A stretch of 21,204 nt of DNA, taken from Candidatus Bathyarchaeota archaeon (GTDB taxonomy: Archaea > Thermoproteota > Bathyarchaeia > Bathyarchaeales > Bathycorpusculaceae). A model generated the notes under the pieces. It had not been told where the DNA came from. It saw nothing but the letters and a program-made list of their open reading frames with translations, and ran no database searches. Location: positions 1 through 21,204 of the forward strand of contig DAOVMU010000005.1 of assembly GCA_030630585.1 (NCBI GenBank), read 5' to 3'. Of this stretch, positions 1 to 7,981 are shown piece by piece. A program made the position numbers and the translations under genes. Position 1 is the stretch's first letter. Each line of letters begins with the position of its first letter.

Positions 1-93
1 AAAGAATTTGGCGTCCCTATGGGGGGCAATTATGCTCTAAGTGCCTTAAGAAAACTCTTAAACGAGCTGCAAGAACTCTCTAAACTGGGTTGA
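1..93 (+). CDS. 3' end of an unidentified gene (partial)
   Basis: Frame 1 is open from the first base to the TGA at 91-93 and gives about 30 residues ending in a short helical tail (ALRKLLNELQELSKLG). The window edge removes the rest, so no family can be named. Its stop lies 14 bases before the likely ATG of the kinase downstream, which suggests the two genes share a transcript. Confidence 0.5.
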   Translation, partial: KEFGVPMGGNYALSALRKLLNELQELSKLG

Positions 94-107
94 GGTTTTC
101 AAACAGA

Positions 108-737
108 ATGGTTAAAAAATCCGTAGTAATCTGTATTTGCGGAATGGCTGGAAGCGGAAAAAGCACACTGGGAAAAAGACTGGCTAAAAAATACAGGCTT
201 GAATACTACTCAGGTGCAGATGCGTTAAAAGCTTTCGCTCTAGAAGAAGGCTACAAGCCTCTTGAATGCGGATGGTGGGAAAGCAAAGAAGGAAAGCGTT
301 TTCTGGAGAGGAGAAGTAAAGATTCAAAATTCGACGAGGTTGTTGATAAAAGATTTCTGCAACTAGCACGTCAAGGAAATGTAGTCTTAGATAGTTGGAC
401 CATGCCTTGGCTTCTTGACAAAGGCTTCAAAATATGGTTGGAAGCATCTCTAGGGAGGAGGGCGGGGAGAATAGCCAGAAGAGATGGTATAAGCCTTCAT
501 GAAGCGTCAGATGCATTAAAGGGTAAGGAGAAAAGGACGAAGGTCATTTACAAAAAGCTTTACGGCTTCAATTTAGGAGAAGATTTCGAACAATTCCACC
601 TGATATTGGACACAAACAACCTGAACAGGGAGGAGGTTTTTTATACAGTCTGCATAGCGATAGACAACATTGTTCTGAAATCCTCTGAATGTTCTGAAAA
701 TCCTAAAAGATGTAGATCGGAGATTTTTTCATTTTAG
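108..737 (+). CDS. cmk: cytidylate-kinase-like P-loop nucleotide kinase
   Basis: A 209-residue P-loop kinase. The Walker A motif GMAGSGKST is at residues 12-20. An arginine-rich, lid-like stretch (GRRAGRIARRDG) lies past the middle, as in archaeal (d)CMP kinases, which phosphorylate CMP/dCMP in pyrimidine salvage. The length fits that family. I chose the ATG at 108 over the TTG at 90, because the TTG overlaps the upstream stop codon and adds only six residues. The NMP-binding region is divergent (YYSGADALKAFALEEGY, then GWWESKEGKRF), so another small-molecule kinase of the AAA_33/cytidylate kinase group is possible. The gene closely follows the upstream partial gene. The last ~15 residues look unconserved. 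Confidence 0.7.
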   Translation: MVKKSVVICICGMAGSGKSTLGKRLAKKYRLEYYSGADALKAFALEEGYKPLECGWWESKEGKRFLERRSKDSKFDEVVDKRFLQLARQGNVVLDSWTMPWLLDKGFKIWLEASLGRRAGRIARRDGISLHEASDALKGKEKRTKVIYKKLYGFNLGEDFEQFHLILDTNNLNREEVFYTVCIAIDNIVLKSSECSENPKRCRSEIFSF

Positions 738-893
738 TTAGGGCTCGCGTTCGATCAAACAATTTATTGAAAATAGCGGCGATTCTGTTTTTTATCGGAA
801 TTTGGTGGTTTAGTCTTTTTTAAATTTCTATTATATTTCTGTCTGATGGACCGATTATGTTTTCTAATGTTCGCATGCTATCTTAAGCTTAGA
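738..893 (+). other. AT-rich intergenic leader, no gene seen
   Basis: There is no credible reading frame here. An AT-rich stretch at about 817-838 (TTTTTTAAATTTCTATTATATTT) could be the relic promoter of the glycosyltransferase pseudogene whose ATG is at 894. No terminator hairpin stands out after the kinase. Confidence 0.4.
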
Positions 894-1450
894 ATGTCAG
901 AGAAATATTATTCTGTCTCTGTTGTTATTCGGACAAGGGATGTAGAGGGACACTTGTATAAGCTTCTGTGGAGACTGTCTCTTTAAACGTTGCGGTCCTC
1001 AGGACTGGTTGTCGTGGATAATTTTTTCATCGGAGAGCAAACTAGGCGAGATGGTTAATCTTCTGTTGTTGGTTGAGAAGAAATTTTTGAGTGATCGAAT
1101 TTATGTGAAACTAGTTCGAATAACTGACAAGAAGTTTTCGCAAGCATATTCTGCAAATGTTTGAGTTTTTATTGCAGGTTGCAATTTTGTTTGCATGACC
1201 AATAGGCACTCTTTGCCTGTTTCTAGAGTGGGGTTTGAAAGCGGATTTGCTCATTTTAGAAATCCGAAGGTTGTGGGCGTAGCAGGCTATTCATCTTCTC
1301 ATGGGGGATGGAAGCGTTTGGGAGAAACTTGGGTATGAGTGGGGACGAAAGGGACCTAACGAGCTGAGTGGGGCTTAGTTAAAGATGGCTTCTTTTCAAG
1401 GGTAAACTGTGTTCTCAGAAAGTCGTTATGGGAAGAGTTTCCGCCATTTC
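894..1450 (+). pseudogene. decayed family 2 glycosyltransferase
   Basis: Reading across frames rebuilds the N-terminal half of a GT-A fold glycosyltransferase. Pieces in order are VSVVIRTRD, then KLLWRLSL-stop-TLRSSGLVVVDN, FSSESKLGEMVNLL, FSQAYSANV-stop-VFIAGCNFV, NPKVVGVAGYSS, GDGSVWEKLGYEWG and DGFFSRVNCVLRKSLWEE. Visible lesions are a TAA at 984-986 where Gln (CAA) is expected, one extra T in the run 1022-1027, a TGA at 1162-1164 where Gly (GGA) fits, one extra G in the run 1303-1307, and a further shift near 1376 beside a TAG. The C-terminal part fades before the opposing radical SAM gene, so the gene is also truncated. It belongs to a different subfamily from the intact glycosyltransferase at 3337. 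Two nonsense codons plus three shifts make sequencing error alone unlikely. Confidence 0.85.
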
Positions 1451-1473
1451 GACTTCGGCAACAATTAGAAAGT

Positions 1474-2580
1474 TCAGAACGCTATATTATTCGGTTTCTT
1501 CAATCTTTTAGGATGTTGACTACTTTTCTTTAACAGCAGTTTTGCGTTTCTCCACCGTTCCTGAGCAATCTGTAAGTTGCCGATGACACCTCCATGGATA
1601 GAATAGAACATGTAACACAAATAAGTGCACTGAGTGCATTTGTTGTAGGTTTTGCGTAAAGCATTAAGCTTTGAGTTATTCCAGACTCTAGGCAAATCGA
1701 AGATTGATGCTATTGGATTGTGGAGGTGGCACCCGGCAACTCTACCGAGGTGATCTATAACAAAGAAGTTTTGAAGCGCACGACATCTCCATGTTCTTCT
1801 ACCCGTTAAATAAAGATCTTTGATGGTTTCCAATATCTTGGTTGTCATGAGAATATCGCTGTTTTTCTTCCCCATCTCAATAAGAGAATCGCAAAGGTTG
1901 ACCATTGCTTCTTTGTCAACTATTGTAAATTCATCGTTTTTCTTGCCTATTTTAAAAAGTTGGCCTCGGTGATTAGAAAGGTCATAGGAATACAGGCAAT
2001 ACCAAATTGGAATGCCTTTATTTACAAAGTAATTAGTGAAATCTAACATTTCGTGTAAGTTAAATTGTGAAATTGTAGGCGACACACTAACAGAAATGCC
2101 TTCTTCGTGAAGTTTTTCAACAGCTTTCATTGAATTACGCCATGCACCTTTAACACCTCTTACATAGTCGTTTTTCTGCGGGTTTAGGCTGTCAATGGAG
2201 ATTGCAACGAAATCTGCATTGCGTAAATCATCAATTTTCTTGACAGCCATGCTACCGTTATCATAAATCGTTGTTACAAAGAATCGTGAGGTATACTCTA
2301 TAATTTCACCTATATCATCCCTCAAAAGAGGATTGCCCCCAGATAAGACAACCTCAATTACACCTAGTTCTCGGAGAATATCTAAACCTCTCTTTATCTC
2401 TTCCGTTGATAATTCTCTGGTATCCTGCTCCCGCCAAACATTGCATCCTTTGCAACGATAGTTACATTTTCTTGTAATCATCCACTGAACATGATGGGGT
2501 CTATTAGGTGTTAGAGAACGAACGATGATATTTGTAGCTTTTTCTAATGTCATAACCAAGCAGATTACACCGTTTGTCAT
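1474..2580 (-). CDS. radical SAM protein with SPASM-like C-terminus
   Basis: A 368-residue radical SAM enzyme. The 4Fe-4S/SAM motif CNYRCKGC (Cys39, Cys43, Cys46) is followed by SGGNPLLR at 80-87, matching the GGEP-type SAM-binding strand. A second cysteine set (Cys266, Cys284, then CTQCTYLC at 315-322) resembles a SPASM or twitch domain carrying an auxiliary cluster. Such proteins carry out radical modification of peptides or small molecules, and the substrate cannot be read from the sequence. An AT-rich box (TTTATTAAATAAAG on this strand, about 2591-2604) lies close to the start, so an internal ATG at 2553 (MTLEKATN) is a credible alternative. It is divergent from the methyltransferase at 2664 and convergent with the glycosyltransferase pseudogene, pointing to surface-glycan or cofactor chemistry. 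Confidence 0.85.
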   Translation of the reverse strand: MTNGVICLVMTLEKATNIIVRSLTPNRPHHVQWMITRKCNYRCKGCNVWREQDTRELSTEEIKRGLDILRELGVIEVVLSGGNPLLRDDIGEIIEYTSRFFVTTIYDNGSMAVKKIDDLRNADFVAISIDSLNPQKNDYVRGVKGAWRNSMKAVEKLHEEGISVSVSPTISQFNLHEMLDFTNYFVNKGIPIWYCLYSYDLSNHRGQLFKIGKKNDEFTIVDKEAMVNLCDSLIEMGKKNSDILMTTKILETIKDLYLTGRRTWRCRALQNFFVIDHLGRVAGCHLHNPIASIFDLPRVWNNSKLNALRKTYNKCTQCTYLCYMFYSIHGGVIGNLQIAQERWRNAKLLLKKSSQHPKRLKKPNNIAF

Positions 2581-2663
2581 GTGTGAGTACTTTATTTAAT
2601 AAATCAAAGAAACTTATAAGATTATAAGGTAAACCAAGAGAATTTGATAGAAGGCAGAGGCTA

Positions 2664-3326
2664 TTGCAGTTCGAAAAGAGATACTTTGAGGATTTCGAAT
2701 ATTCGCAGAGAGAACGTTTGATAAAAAGATATGTCTTAGAAGTCCTTAGATGGGGATCAAGGATTTCTAACTCTAATCTTTTGAATGGGCATGGTAAGAG
2801 GGCGTTAGACGTGGGTTGTGCTTATGGATATGCTGTTTACGTCTTAGAATCGTTGGGCTATAATTCCTATGGTATTGATATATCAAAGTACAGCATAAAA
2901 CAGGCAAAGAAAAAAATTCCTACAGCTGATCTTGCAGTTTGCAGTGTGCAAGAAGGTCTTCCATTTAAGAATAGAGTTTTTGATCTGATTACGTGTTTCG
3001 AGGTCTTGGAACATCTTACAAATCCTTTGCAAGCGATTAGGAACATGTGTGGCTCTTGCAGAAATACGATGATTTTTACAACACCTAATAAGGTTGTAGA
3101 AAAACCTATCAAGAAAATCTTGAGAGATTTTGATAAAACGCACATTAACGTTAGAACTCCACAGGAATGGAAGAAATGCTTACACGAAAATTTGCAATGT
3201 AGCGCCGTCAAAGTTGAATCTTTTTTTGATGCAAATCTAAGGGTTAAAGATAAATTGTTATTTTTTAAATCATTGAAAATACCTTACTTTGGTTTAGATA
3301 TCCGAATCCTGATTAAAAAACAGTAG
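2664..3326 (+). CDS. class I SAM-dependent methyltransferase
   Basis: 220 residues with a Rossmann-type methyltransferase core: motif I LDVGCAYGYAVYVLE, motif II acidic strand end GIDISKYSIKQA, and motif IV/post-I LITCFEVLEHL. This matches the Methyltransf_11/UbiE-like superfamily. The start is a TTG at 2664; the frame is open back to 2628 but has no ATG or GTG. A TATA-like AACTTATAAGATTATAAGG lies about 45 bases upstream, in a promoter region shared with the divergent radical SAM gene. The stop is 10 bases before the next gene, so it probably shares an operon with the glycosyltransferase. That pairing suggests methylation of a sugar or lipid-linked glycan precursor, though this is inferred from context only. 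Confidence 0.85.
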   Translation: MQFEKRYFEDFEYSQRERLIKRYVLEVLRWGSRISNSNLLNGHGKRALDVGCAYGYAVYVLESLGYNSYGIDISKYSIKQAKKKIPTADLAVCSVQEGLPFKNRVFDLITCFEVLEHLTNPLQAIRNMCGSCRNTMIFTTPNKVVEKPIKKILRDFDKTHINVRTPQEWKKCLHENLQCSAVKVESFFDANLRVKDKLLFFKSLKIPYFGLDIRILIKKQ

Positions 3327-3336
3327 GGATGACATT

Positions 3337-4116
3337 GTGAACCAAATAGATGTTGTACTGCTCACAAAAAACAGTGAACACTTACTCAACAAATGTCTAA
3401 TTTCAATTTATGAAAACGTTCCAGTTAAACGTTTAATAGTTGTTGACGGTTCTTCAACAGATAGCACGCTAAAAATCATAAATGAGTTCAATAAAAAATT
3501 TGGAAATGTCATGATCATAACTGAAAACGGTTCGAGAGCCAAAGCGAGGGAGAGGGGCATACAAGAAGTAGAGACAGAATGGTTTATGTTTGCAGACAGC
3601 GACGTCATACTTTGTAAGAACTGGTTTGAAAAAGCTGAAAAGTTCATTAAAGATGATGTCGGCGCGGTCTGGGGATTAAACATTGATGTGATTCCCAATG
3701 TGAAAAACAAGCTTTTTCTAAAATCGCTTGCGTTAGTTGCAAGAGAATGCTTTAATCTCAGAGGTGGAATGCATGACACAATTATCCGGAGTGAACTTGT
3801 AAAGGGCATCAAGATTCCATGGCAACTACATACTTATGAAGATGCGTATATTGTGAATTGGATTAAGAAGAAAGGTTATGAGGTCGTAATTGGAGACGAC
3901 ATTTACTGTTTACACCATAGGCCGTCTGAAGATTGGAATTTGAAAGAAAGCTTTTCACTGGCCGCTTTAGAAATAAAATGTGGTTTAGTTTATTCCCATA
4001 CTTTCAGATACGCTTTCTATTATCCGTTCTTTGTGTTTTATTGGTTTCTACAGGTTTTAAACAAAAATTTTGGAAATCTATTTTCGGAGAAGAGCAAGCC
4101 AAAGGTGATCAGATAG
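3337..4116 (+). CDS. family 2 glycosyltransferase
   Basis: 259 residues with a GT-A glycosyltransferase N-terminus: VVLLTKNSEHLLNKCL, then RLIVVDGSSTDSTLKII (nucleotide-sugar site) and the DXD-type motif FADSDVIL that binds the metal-nucleotide diphosphate. A later acidic motif, HTYEDAYIVNWIKKKGY, fits the ED catalytic-base region. The C-terminus (FRYAFYYPFFVFYWFLQVL) is hydrophobic and may anchor it to the membrane. The start is the GTG at 3337, 10 bases after the methyltransferase stop, with GGGATGA as a possible ribosome site. It probably transfers a sugar to a lipid carrier or surface glycan. Its 3' end overlaps the end of the opposing PurM-like pseudogene by 39 bases. Confidence 0.85.
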   Translation: MNQIDVVLLTKNSEHLLNKCLISIYENVPVKRLIVVDGSSTDSTLKIINEFNKKFGNVMIITENGSRAKARERGIQEVETEWFMFADSDVILCKNWFEKAEKFIKDDVGAVWGLNIDVIPNVKNKLFLKSLALVARECFNLRGGMHDTIIRSELVKGIKIPWQLHTYEDAYIVNWIKKKGYEVVIGDDIYCLHHRPSEDWNLKESFSLAALEIKCGLVYSHTFRYAFYYPFFVFYWFLQVLNKNFGNLFSEKSKPKVIR

Positions 4117-5102
4117 CGGTCTGGGTAAAGCCTGTATGTTCCCCTCTTTCCTCATCATTATCCATTCGTGCAAGTTTTCCGTGAATTCGCCAATGATAGA
4201 GGCATGAATATGTTGTTGCCCTAAACTTTCAATTATCTTACTCGCGAATCCTGATTTGGCGGAGATAAGCAAGGCTCCCGAGCTTATTAGCTGCAACGGA
4301 TCAACTTGAAAGAATTCACAGATTTTACTGGTTTCGAACCGAACTCGAATTTTTTCTTCAAAAATTTTTACGCCGACGTTTGATGCATCTGCCATTTCAT
4401 GTATTCCTCCAGAGCCGCCGCCTTCTGTTGGATCATGCATAGCATTGACTCCATCCGTTTTAAATGCTAATAATGCTTCTTTAACGACGCTTATTTGGTT
4501 GAAAATTTTTTTTAGCTTTCTCCAGCACTGAAGTCTCGATTGTTTTCTTTAATTGCCTCTCTCTGTCTGATGCAAGAATTGCTGTACCTTCGATTCCAAC
4601 GCTTTTGGTTAGTATAATTTTGTCTTCTGACTTGGCTCCACCCGCTGTCACATAGTTTCCTTTTTCTGTTACACCCATAGCACATCCTACAACTATCGGG
4701 CTAGTTAATCCAAAGGTTACTTCGCAATGTCCTCCAACAATTGCCATTCCTAAATCTTTTGCAGCTTTATCCATCTGAACACATATAGTTTTGACAGATT
4801 TTCTATTCTCATTTTCGGGAAGCAGAATGCAAGACGAGAAGAATATTGGTTGGACGCCAAATGTGGCCACGTCATTTGCGTTAATGTTTACCGCAAGCCA
4901 ACCTATCCGCTCTATTGCGCCAGTAATAGGGTCCATAGAAACGATTAAAGACTTATCACCAACATTTATGATTGCGCCGTCAAATCCGGCAGCAGGACCT
5001 ACAACAACTTCTTTGCGTTTCTTACCTTAGATTTTTGAAAACAACTTCTTTAAGAATGTCAACGGGAATTTCCGCGCACGCGCTGGACTAATATCTTTTC
5101 AT
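4078..5102 (-). pseudogene. AIR-synthase-related (PurM-like) pseudogene
   Basis: A broken paralogue of the intact gene at 6103. In order it keeps the N-terminus (EIPVDILKEVVFKNL), then GKKRKEVVVGP, MDPITGAIERIGWLAVNINA, GGHCEVTFGL, TKSVGIEGTAILASD, MHDPTEGGGSGGIHE and the end SDHLWLALLRK. Two frame breaks are clear. One extra base near 5027-5028 separates the first piece from GKKRKEV and creates a TAA. One extra base in the run of eight T at 4506-4513 separates KAKK from IFNQISVVKEALLAFK. The likely original ATG at 5102 is followed by an in-frame TAG. By eye about two thirds of residues match the intact copy, so the duplication is old or acquired separately. It lies in inverted orientation to the functional paralogue, with the ECF gene between them. 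Confidence 0.9.
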
Positions 5103-5256
5103 ATTATCTTAATGGTGTTTTTCCTTATGTTAGACTTGATATTCACACCTTAAAACCCTAGAACGTGAAACCCCTTACAGATTTAACATCAAGATATTTT
5201 CCCTTATATTGTCGTTGAGTATTCTTTAACTCACTAACTTTGTAAACTTCATATAG
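5103..5256. other. non-coding stretch between two pseudogenes
   Basis: AT-rich sequence with stops in all frames and no recognisable protein. It may hold the eroded body of the MFS gene, or the upstream region of the opposing PurM-like pseudogene. I see no hairpin, riboswitch or repeat I can support. Confidence 0.3.
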
Positions 5257-5398
5257 ATGGCGTTTGGCAGCCTTATAGGGGCATCTTGTACGAGCATGTT
5301 TCTCCACAGCTGCCTTCCTTCTTACAATAGCTTTTGGTGTTCCCGCTTTCTTTGTGGCACTTACTCTAGTTCATAAACCGGAAAAAAGAGAAGAATAA
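5257..5398 (+). pseudogene. C-terminal remnant of an MFS transporter
   Basis: Only the last part of a major facilitator protein can be read, and only by changing frame twice: AFGSLIG, then ILYEHVSPQLP, then FLLTIAFGVPAFFVALTLV and the tail HKPEKREE ending at TAA 5396-5398. The pattern of a Gly-rich helix, a short loop and a final hydrophobic helix with a charged tail fits the last two helices of MFS permeases. No start and no earlier helices are recognisable upstream to 5103. It is plainly a fragment, and the family call rests on these short pieces. Confidence 0.6.
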
Positions 5399-5453
5399 AC
5401 ATAACAACAGCCAAAAAAAAGATTAAAGCTGAATATCGACTAAGCTAAGTACA

Positions 5454-5462
5454 TTTTTTATA
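5454..5462 (+). promoter_or_regulatory. TATA-like box for the ECF S-component gene
   Basis: TTTTTTATA is centred about 27 bases before the ATG at 5486, the archaeal TATA-to-start distance expected for a leaderless transcript. No Shine-Dalgarno sequence precedes the ATG, which agrees with leaderless translation. Confidence 0.45.
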
Positions 5463-5485
5463 CGAGTTGTCTCCCATTAAAGAAC

Positions 5486-5992
5486 ATGCAGATCAACTCC
5501 ACGAAAGGAACGTTGATTCAAATATCATTGTGCGCAGTTATGGCAGCGCTAGTTTGCGTAGCAACTCTACTTATGCGAATCCCAAATCCTATGGGAGGAT
5601 ATTTCAACGTTGGAGATGTGATGGTTTTTGTTAGTGCATTAACCTTCGGACCTGTTGTTGGCGGAGTTGCTGGAGGAATCGGCTCATCATTGGCAGATAT
5701 AATTGGATTTCCGGTATTCGCAATCCCAACGTTGCTCATAAAAGGTGCAGAGGGCTTCCTTGCGGGTTTTATTACGAATAAAAAGAGCGTTTTTCGAGAT
5801 ATATTCGCTGTGATTGTGGCTGGAGTTGAAATGATCATTGGATATTTCATAGTTGAAATATATTTATGGGGACTAGAGGCCGCATTGTTAGAAATCCCTG
5901 GGAATATAGGTCAAATAGCCATTGGAGGGCTTATAGGAATCCCCATAGCTGTAGTTTTACGAAAAAGATTGCCTCAAATTATACGAAGCTAG
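5486..5992 (+). CDS. ECF transporter S component (substrate-binding membrane subunit)
   Basis: 168 hydrophobic residues with about five or six membrane segments. The stretch NPMGGYFNVGDVMVFVSALT followed by FGPVVGGVAGGIGSSLADI matches the conserved pattern of energy-coupling-factor S components, which bind a vitamin or its precursor and work with a shared T subunit and ATPases. The length is typical. No EcfT or EcfA genes are in the window, so the energising module must lie elsewhere. The substrate cannot be told from sequence. It lies 110 bases before the PurM-like gene, so a thiamine-pathway link is thinkable, but a separate promoter for that gene is equally possible. The gene is intact although pseudogenes lie on both sides. 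Confidence 0.8.
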   Translation: MQINSTKGTLIQISLCAVMAALVCVATLLMRIPNPMGGYFNVGDVMVFVSALTFGPVVGGVAGGIGSSLADIIGFPVFAIPTLLIKGAEGFLAGFITNKKSVFRDIFAVIVAGVEMIIGYFIVEIYLWGLEAALLEIPGNIGQIAIGGLIGIPIAVVLRKRLPQIIRS

Positions 5993-6102
5993 CTAACTTT
6001 TTCGATGCACTATACGTTTTAGTATTTAAGGCTCTGCTAACATGCTACTAAATAGTAACAACCAAACAAAATGAAATTAAAGCACTATGAGGTTACGAGC
6101 AT

Positions 6103-7110
6103 ATGAAACTTCCCCATGGAAAAGTTCCACCAGAAATCCTTAAAGAAGTAGTTTTCAAACATTTAGGCTCAAAACGTAGAGAAGTTGTTGTAGGGCCATC
6201 TTATGGTTTGGACGGCGCCATAATCAAAGTTGGAAACAAGTTACTCGTTACCTCTATGGACCCAATCACTGGTGCTTTAGAAAGAATAGGATGGCTGGCG
6301 GTAAACATAAATGCGAACGACGTAGCCACCTTCGGCGTACAACCAACCTTTTTCTCCTCCTGCCTTTTACTGCCCGAAAACGCAACAAGAAAAACTGTGA
6401 GAACCATCTGCAAACAGATAGACTTGGGAGCCAAAAAACTGGGCTTAGCCGTAACTGGCGGTCACTCAGAAACCACGCCTAACCTGACATTCCCCATAGT
6501 TATCGGTTGCTGCATGGGCATAACTGAAAAAGGATGCTATGTAACGGCACAAGACGCGAAAGCTGGCAACATGCTAATACTCACGAAATCTGTGGGGATA
6601 GAGGGTACAGCTATTCTTGCAGCGGACAAGAACACTCAACTTGAGAGAAAGATAGGAAAACCAACCTTGAAAAAAGCTGAAAATTTCTTCAGCCACATAA
6701 GCATAGTGAAAGAAGCCGCCTTAGCCTTCCAAACAGGCTACGTAACAGCAATGCATGACCCAACAGAAGGCGGAGTTGCAGGCGGAATACATGAATTGGC
6801 TGATGCTTCAAAAGTAGGCTTCAAGATTTACGAAGAAAAGATGCCAATTGCTAAAGAAACATTGAAAATATGCAAATTCTTCGGAATTGACCCGCTGCAA
6901 CTCATCGCCTCTGGGAGCCTTTTAATCTCTGTGAAAAGAAGCGCTGCCAACAAAGTTGTGAGGGTTCTGGAAAAGAACAGGATTGCCGCGGTTATTATAG
7001 GTGAACTTCTTTTTTCTCTAGAGGAACGATTTGTTGTACATAAAGATGGCAGCATAGGAGAGTTTATCAGACCAGTGTCCGATCATCTTTGGCTAGGCTT
7101 AGAAAAATAG
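6103..7110 (+). CDS. AIR-synthase-related protein (PurM-like, HypE/ThiL superfamily)
   Basis: 335 residues with the two-domain fold of PurM, HypE, ThiL and SelD. The N-terminal ATP/metal region has GPSYGLDGAII (Asp37), TSMDPITGA (Asp53) and VNINANDVATFGVQP at 68-81, the acidic signature shared with HypE/ThiL. The C-terminal domain carries GGHSE at 119-123, TKSVGIEGTAI at 161-171 and AMHDPTEGGVAGGIHELAD. It lacks the HypE C-terminal PRICC-type tail, so it is not a standard hydrogenase maturation factor. It resembles the archaeal AIR-synthase-related subgroup whose reaction is unknown. ATP-dependent phosphorylation or amide/thiocarboxylate activation is the superfamily theme. The start is supported by GAGGT eight bases upstream. 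A decayed paralogue lies at 4078-5102. Confidence 0.85.
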   Translation: MKLPHGKVPPEILKEVVFKHLGSKRREVVVGPSYGLDGAIIKVGNKLLVTSMDPITGALERIGWLAVNINANDVATFGVQPTFFSSCLLLPENATRKTVRTICKQIDLGAKKLGLAVTGGHSETTPNLTFPIVIGCCMGITEKGCYVTAQDAKAGNMLILTKSVGIEGTAILAADKNTQLERKIGKPTLKKAENFFSHISIVKEAALAFQTGYVTAMHDPTEGGVAGGIHELADASKVGFKIYEEKMPIAKETLKICKFFGIDPLQLIASGSLLISVKRSAANKVVRVLEKNRIAAVIIGELLFSLEERFVVHKDGSIGEFIRPVSDHLWLGLEK

Positions 7111-7157
7111 CCAATTCTACTGCTTTTTTAAGAATTTAAACGTGTGTCTTGGCCTTT

Positions 7158-7981
7158 TCAATCTTTTAATTTTTTCTCTCGCGTGCGCGGTGCACATCCT
7201 TCTGATTGAACACCGATCATTTTTGGTGAGGATTTCGTTAATCCAAGTTGTTTGAGTTCTTTGAAGCCCTTCCATATTGAATATATTGTTCCGCCCCCTC
7301 CCATGGAAACTATGAACCAGTCTGGAACGCCAAGCTGCTCATACACTTCATAGGCGATGGTTTTTTGCGCTTCGATCACAAGGGGGTTGAGCTCTGCGGT
7401 TGCTTGGTAGCAGCCAGTTTCTTTAGCCAGAGTTTCCGTTCTGCTTATAGAATCACCAACCGTTTCTCCGGACTCCTCAATCACTGCGTCATAAACAAGC
7501 ATTTGAGCCAGTTTTCCGATATCAACAAGCTTCGGGACGATTACATGACAGATTAACTTGGCTTTTGCGGAATAGGCGGCTAGGGAAGCGCATAAGTTTC
7601 CATTGGTTACGCAGACAATTGTGTTATATTCGAGGTCTATCGCGTTTGAAGTAAGAAGTGTTGCTGCACGATTTCTAAGAGTTGGTCGGGTTTCTGTTTT
7701 CATCCTTTAGATATAATTCCCTTAGGCCAACCTTTTTGGCGGGCCTTTCTGCTCTATGTAGTGATGTTCCTCCTTCGCCTAGGCTTAAGCGATGTTTCAA
7801 TGGCTGGAGCAAGCTTCTACATCTCCAAAAAAGAAGCTTACCATAGCTCGATTTTGCGGTTTTTATGTAAGCTAATCTTGTATTCTAGTGCCCTCCACAT
7901 TTTTCACACTCGCTCTTTGGTGGGTAAAATGGAATTTTTAATCCGCATCGTATACATTTAAGGGACGTAATTTTGCTCCAT
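7158..7981 (-). pseudogene. threonine-synthase-like pseudogene (PLP fold type II)
   Basis: The pieces recovered, in order, are a zinc-ribbon-like head LKCIRCGLKIPFYPP with a following CEKCGG, LEYKISLHKNRKIELW, FWRCRSLLQPLKHRLSLGEG, LYLKDENRNPTNS, RNRAATLLTSNAID, VCVTNGN and VSMGGGGTIYSIWKGF. This order matches threonine synthase. At least three frame changes separate them, including one at the PTNS/RNRAA junction, exactly where the PLP-lysine motif (SFKDR) should be; the catalytic lysine codon is not present. The last open piece (7158-7703) would be only 181 residues and stops just after SEGCAP, about 100 residues short. The ATG of the original gene may be at 7981. A different PLP enzyme of the same fold is less likely, given the ribbon head. 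Confidence 0.85.

Noticed and set aside
7761..7961. 66-codon plus-strand frame
   Set aside because: It is the antisense shadow of the threonine-synthase-like pseudogene N-terminus and has no family features.
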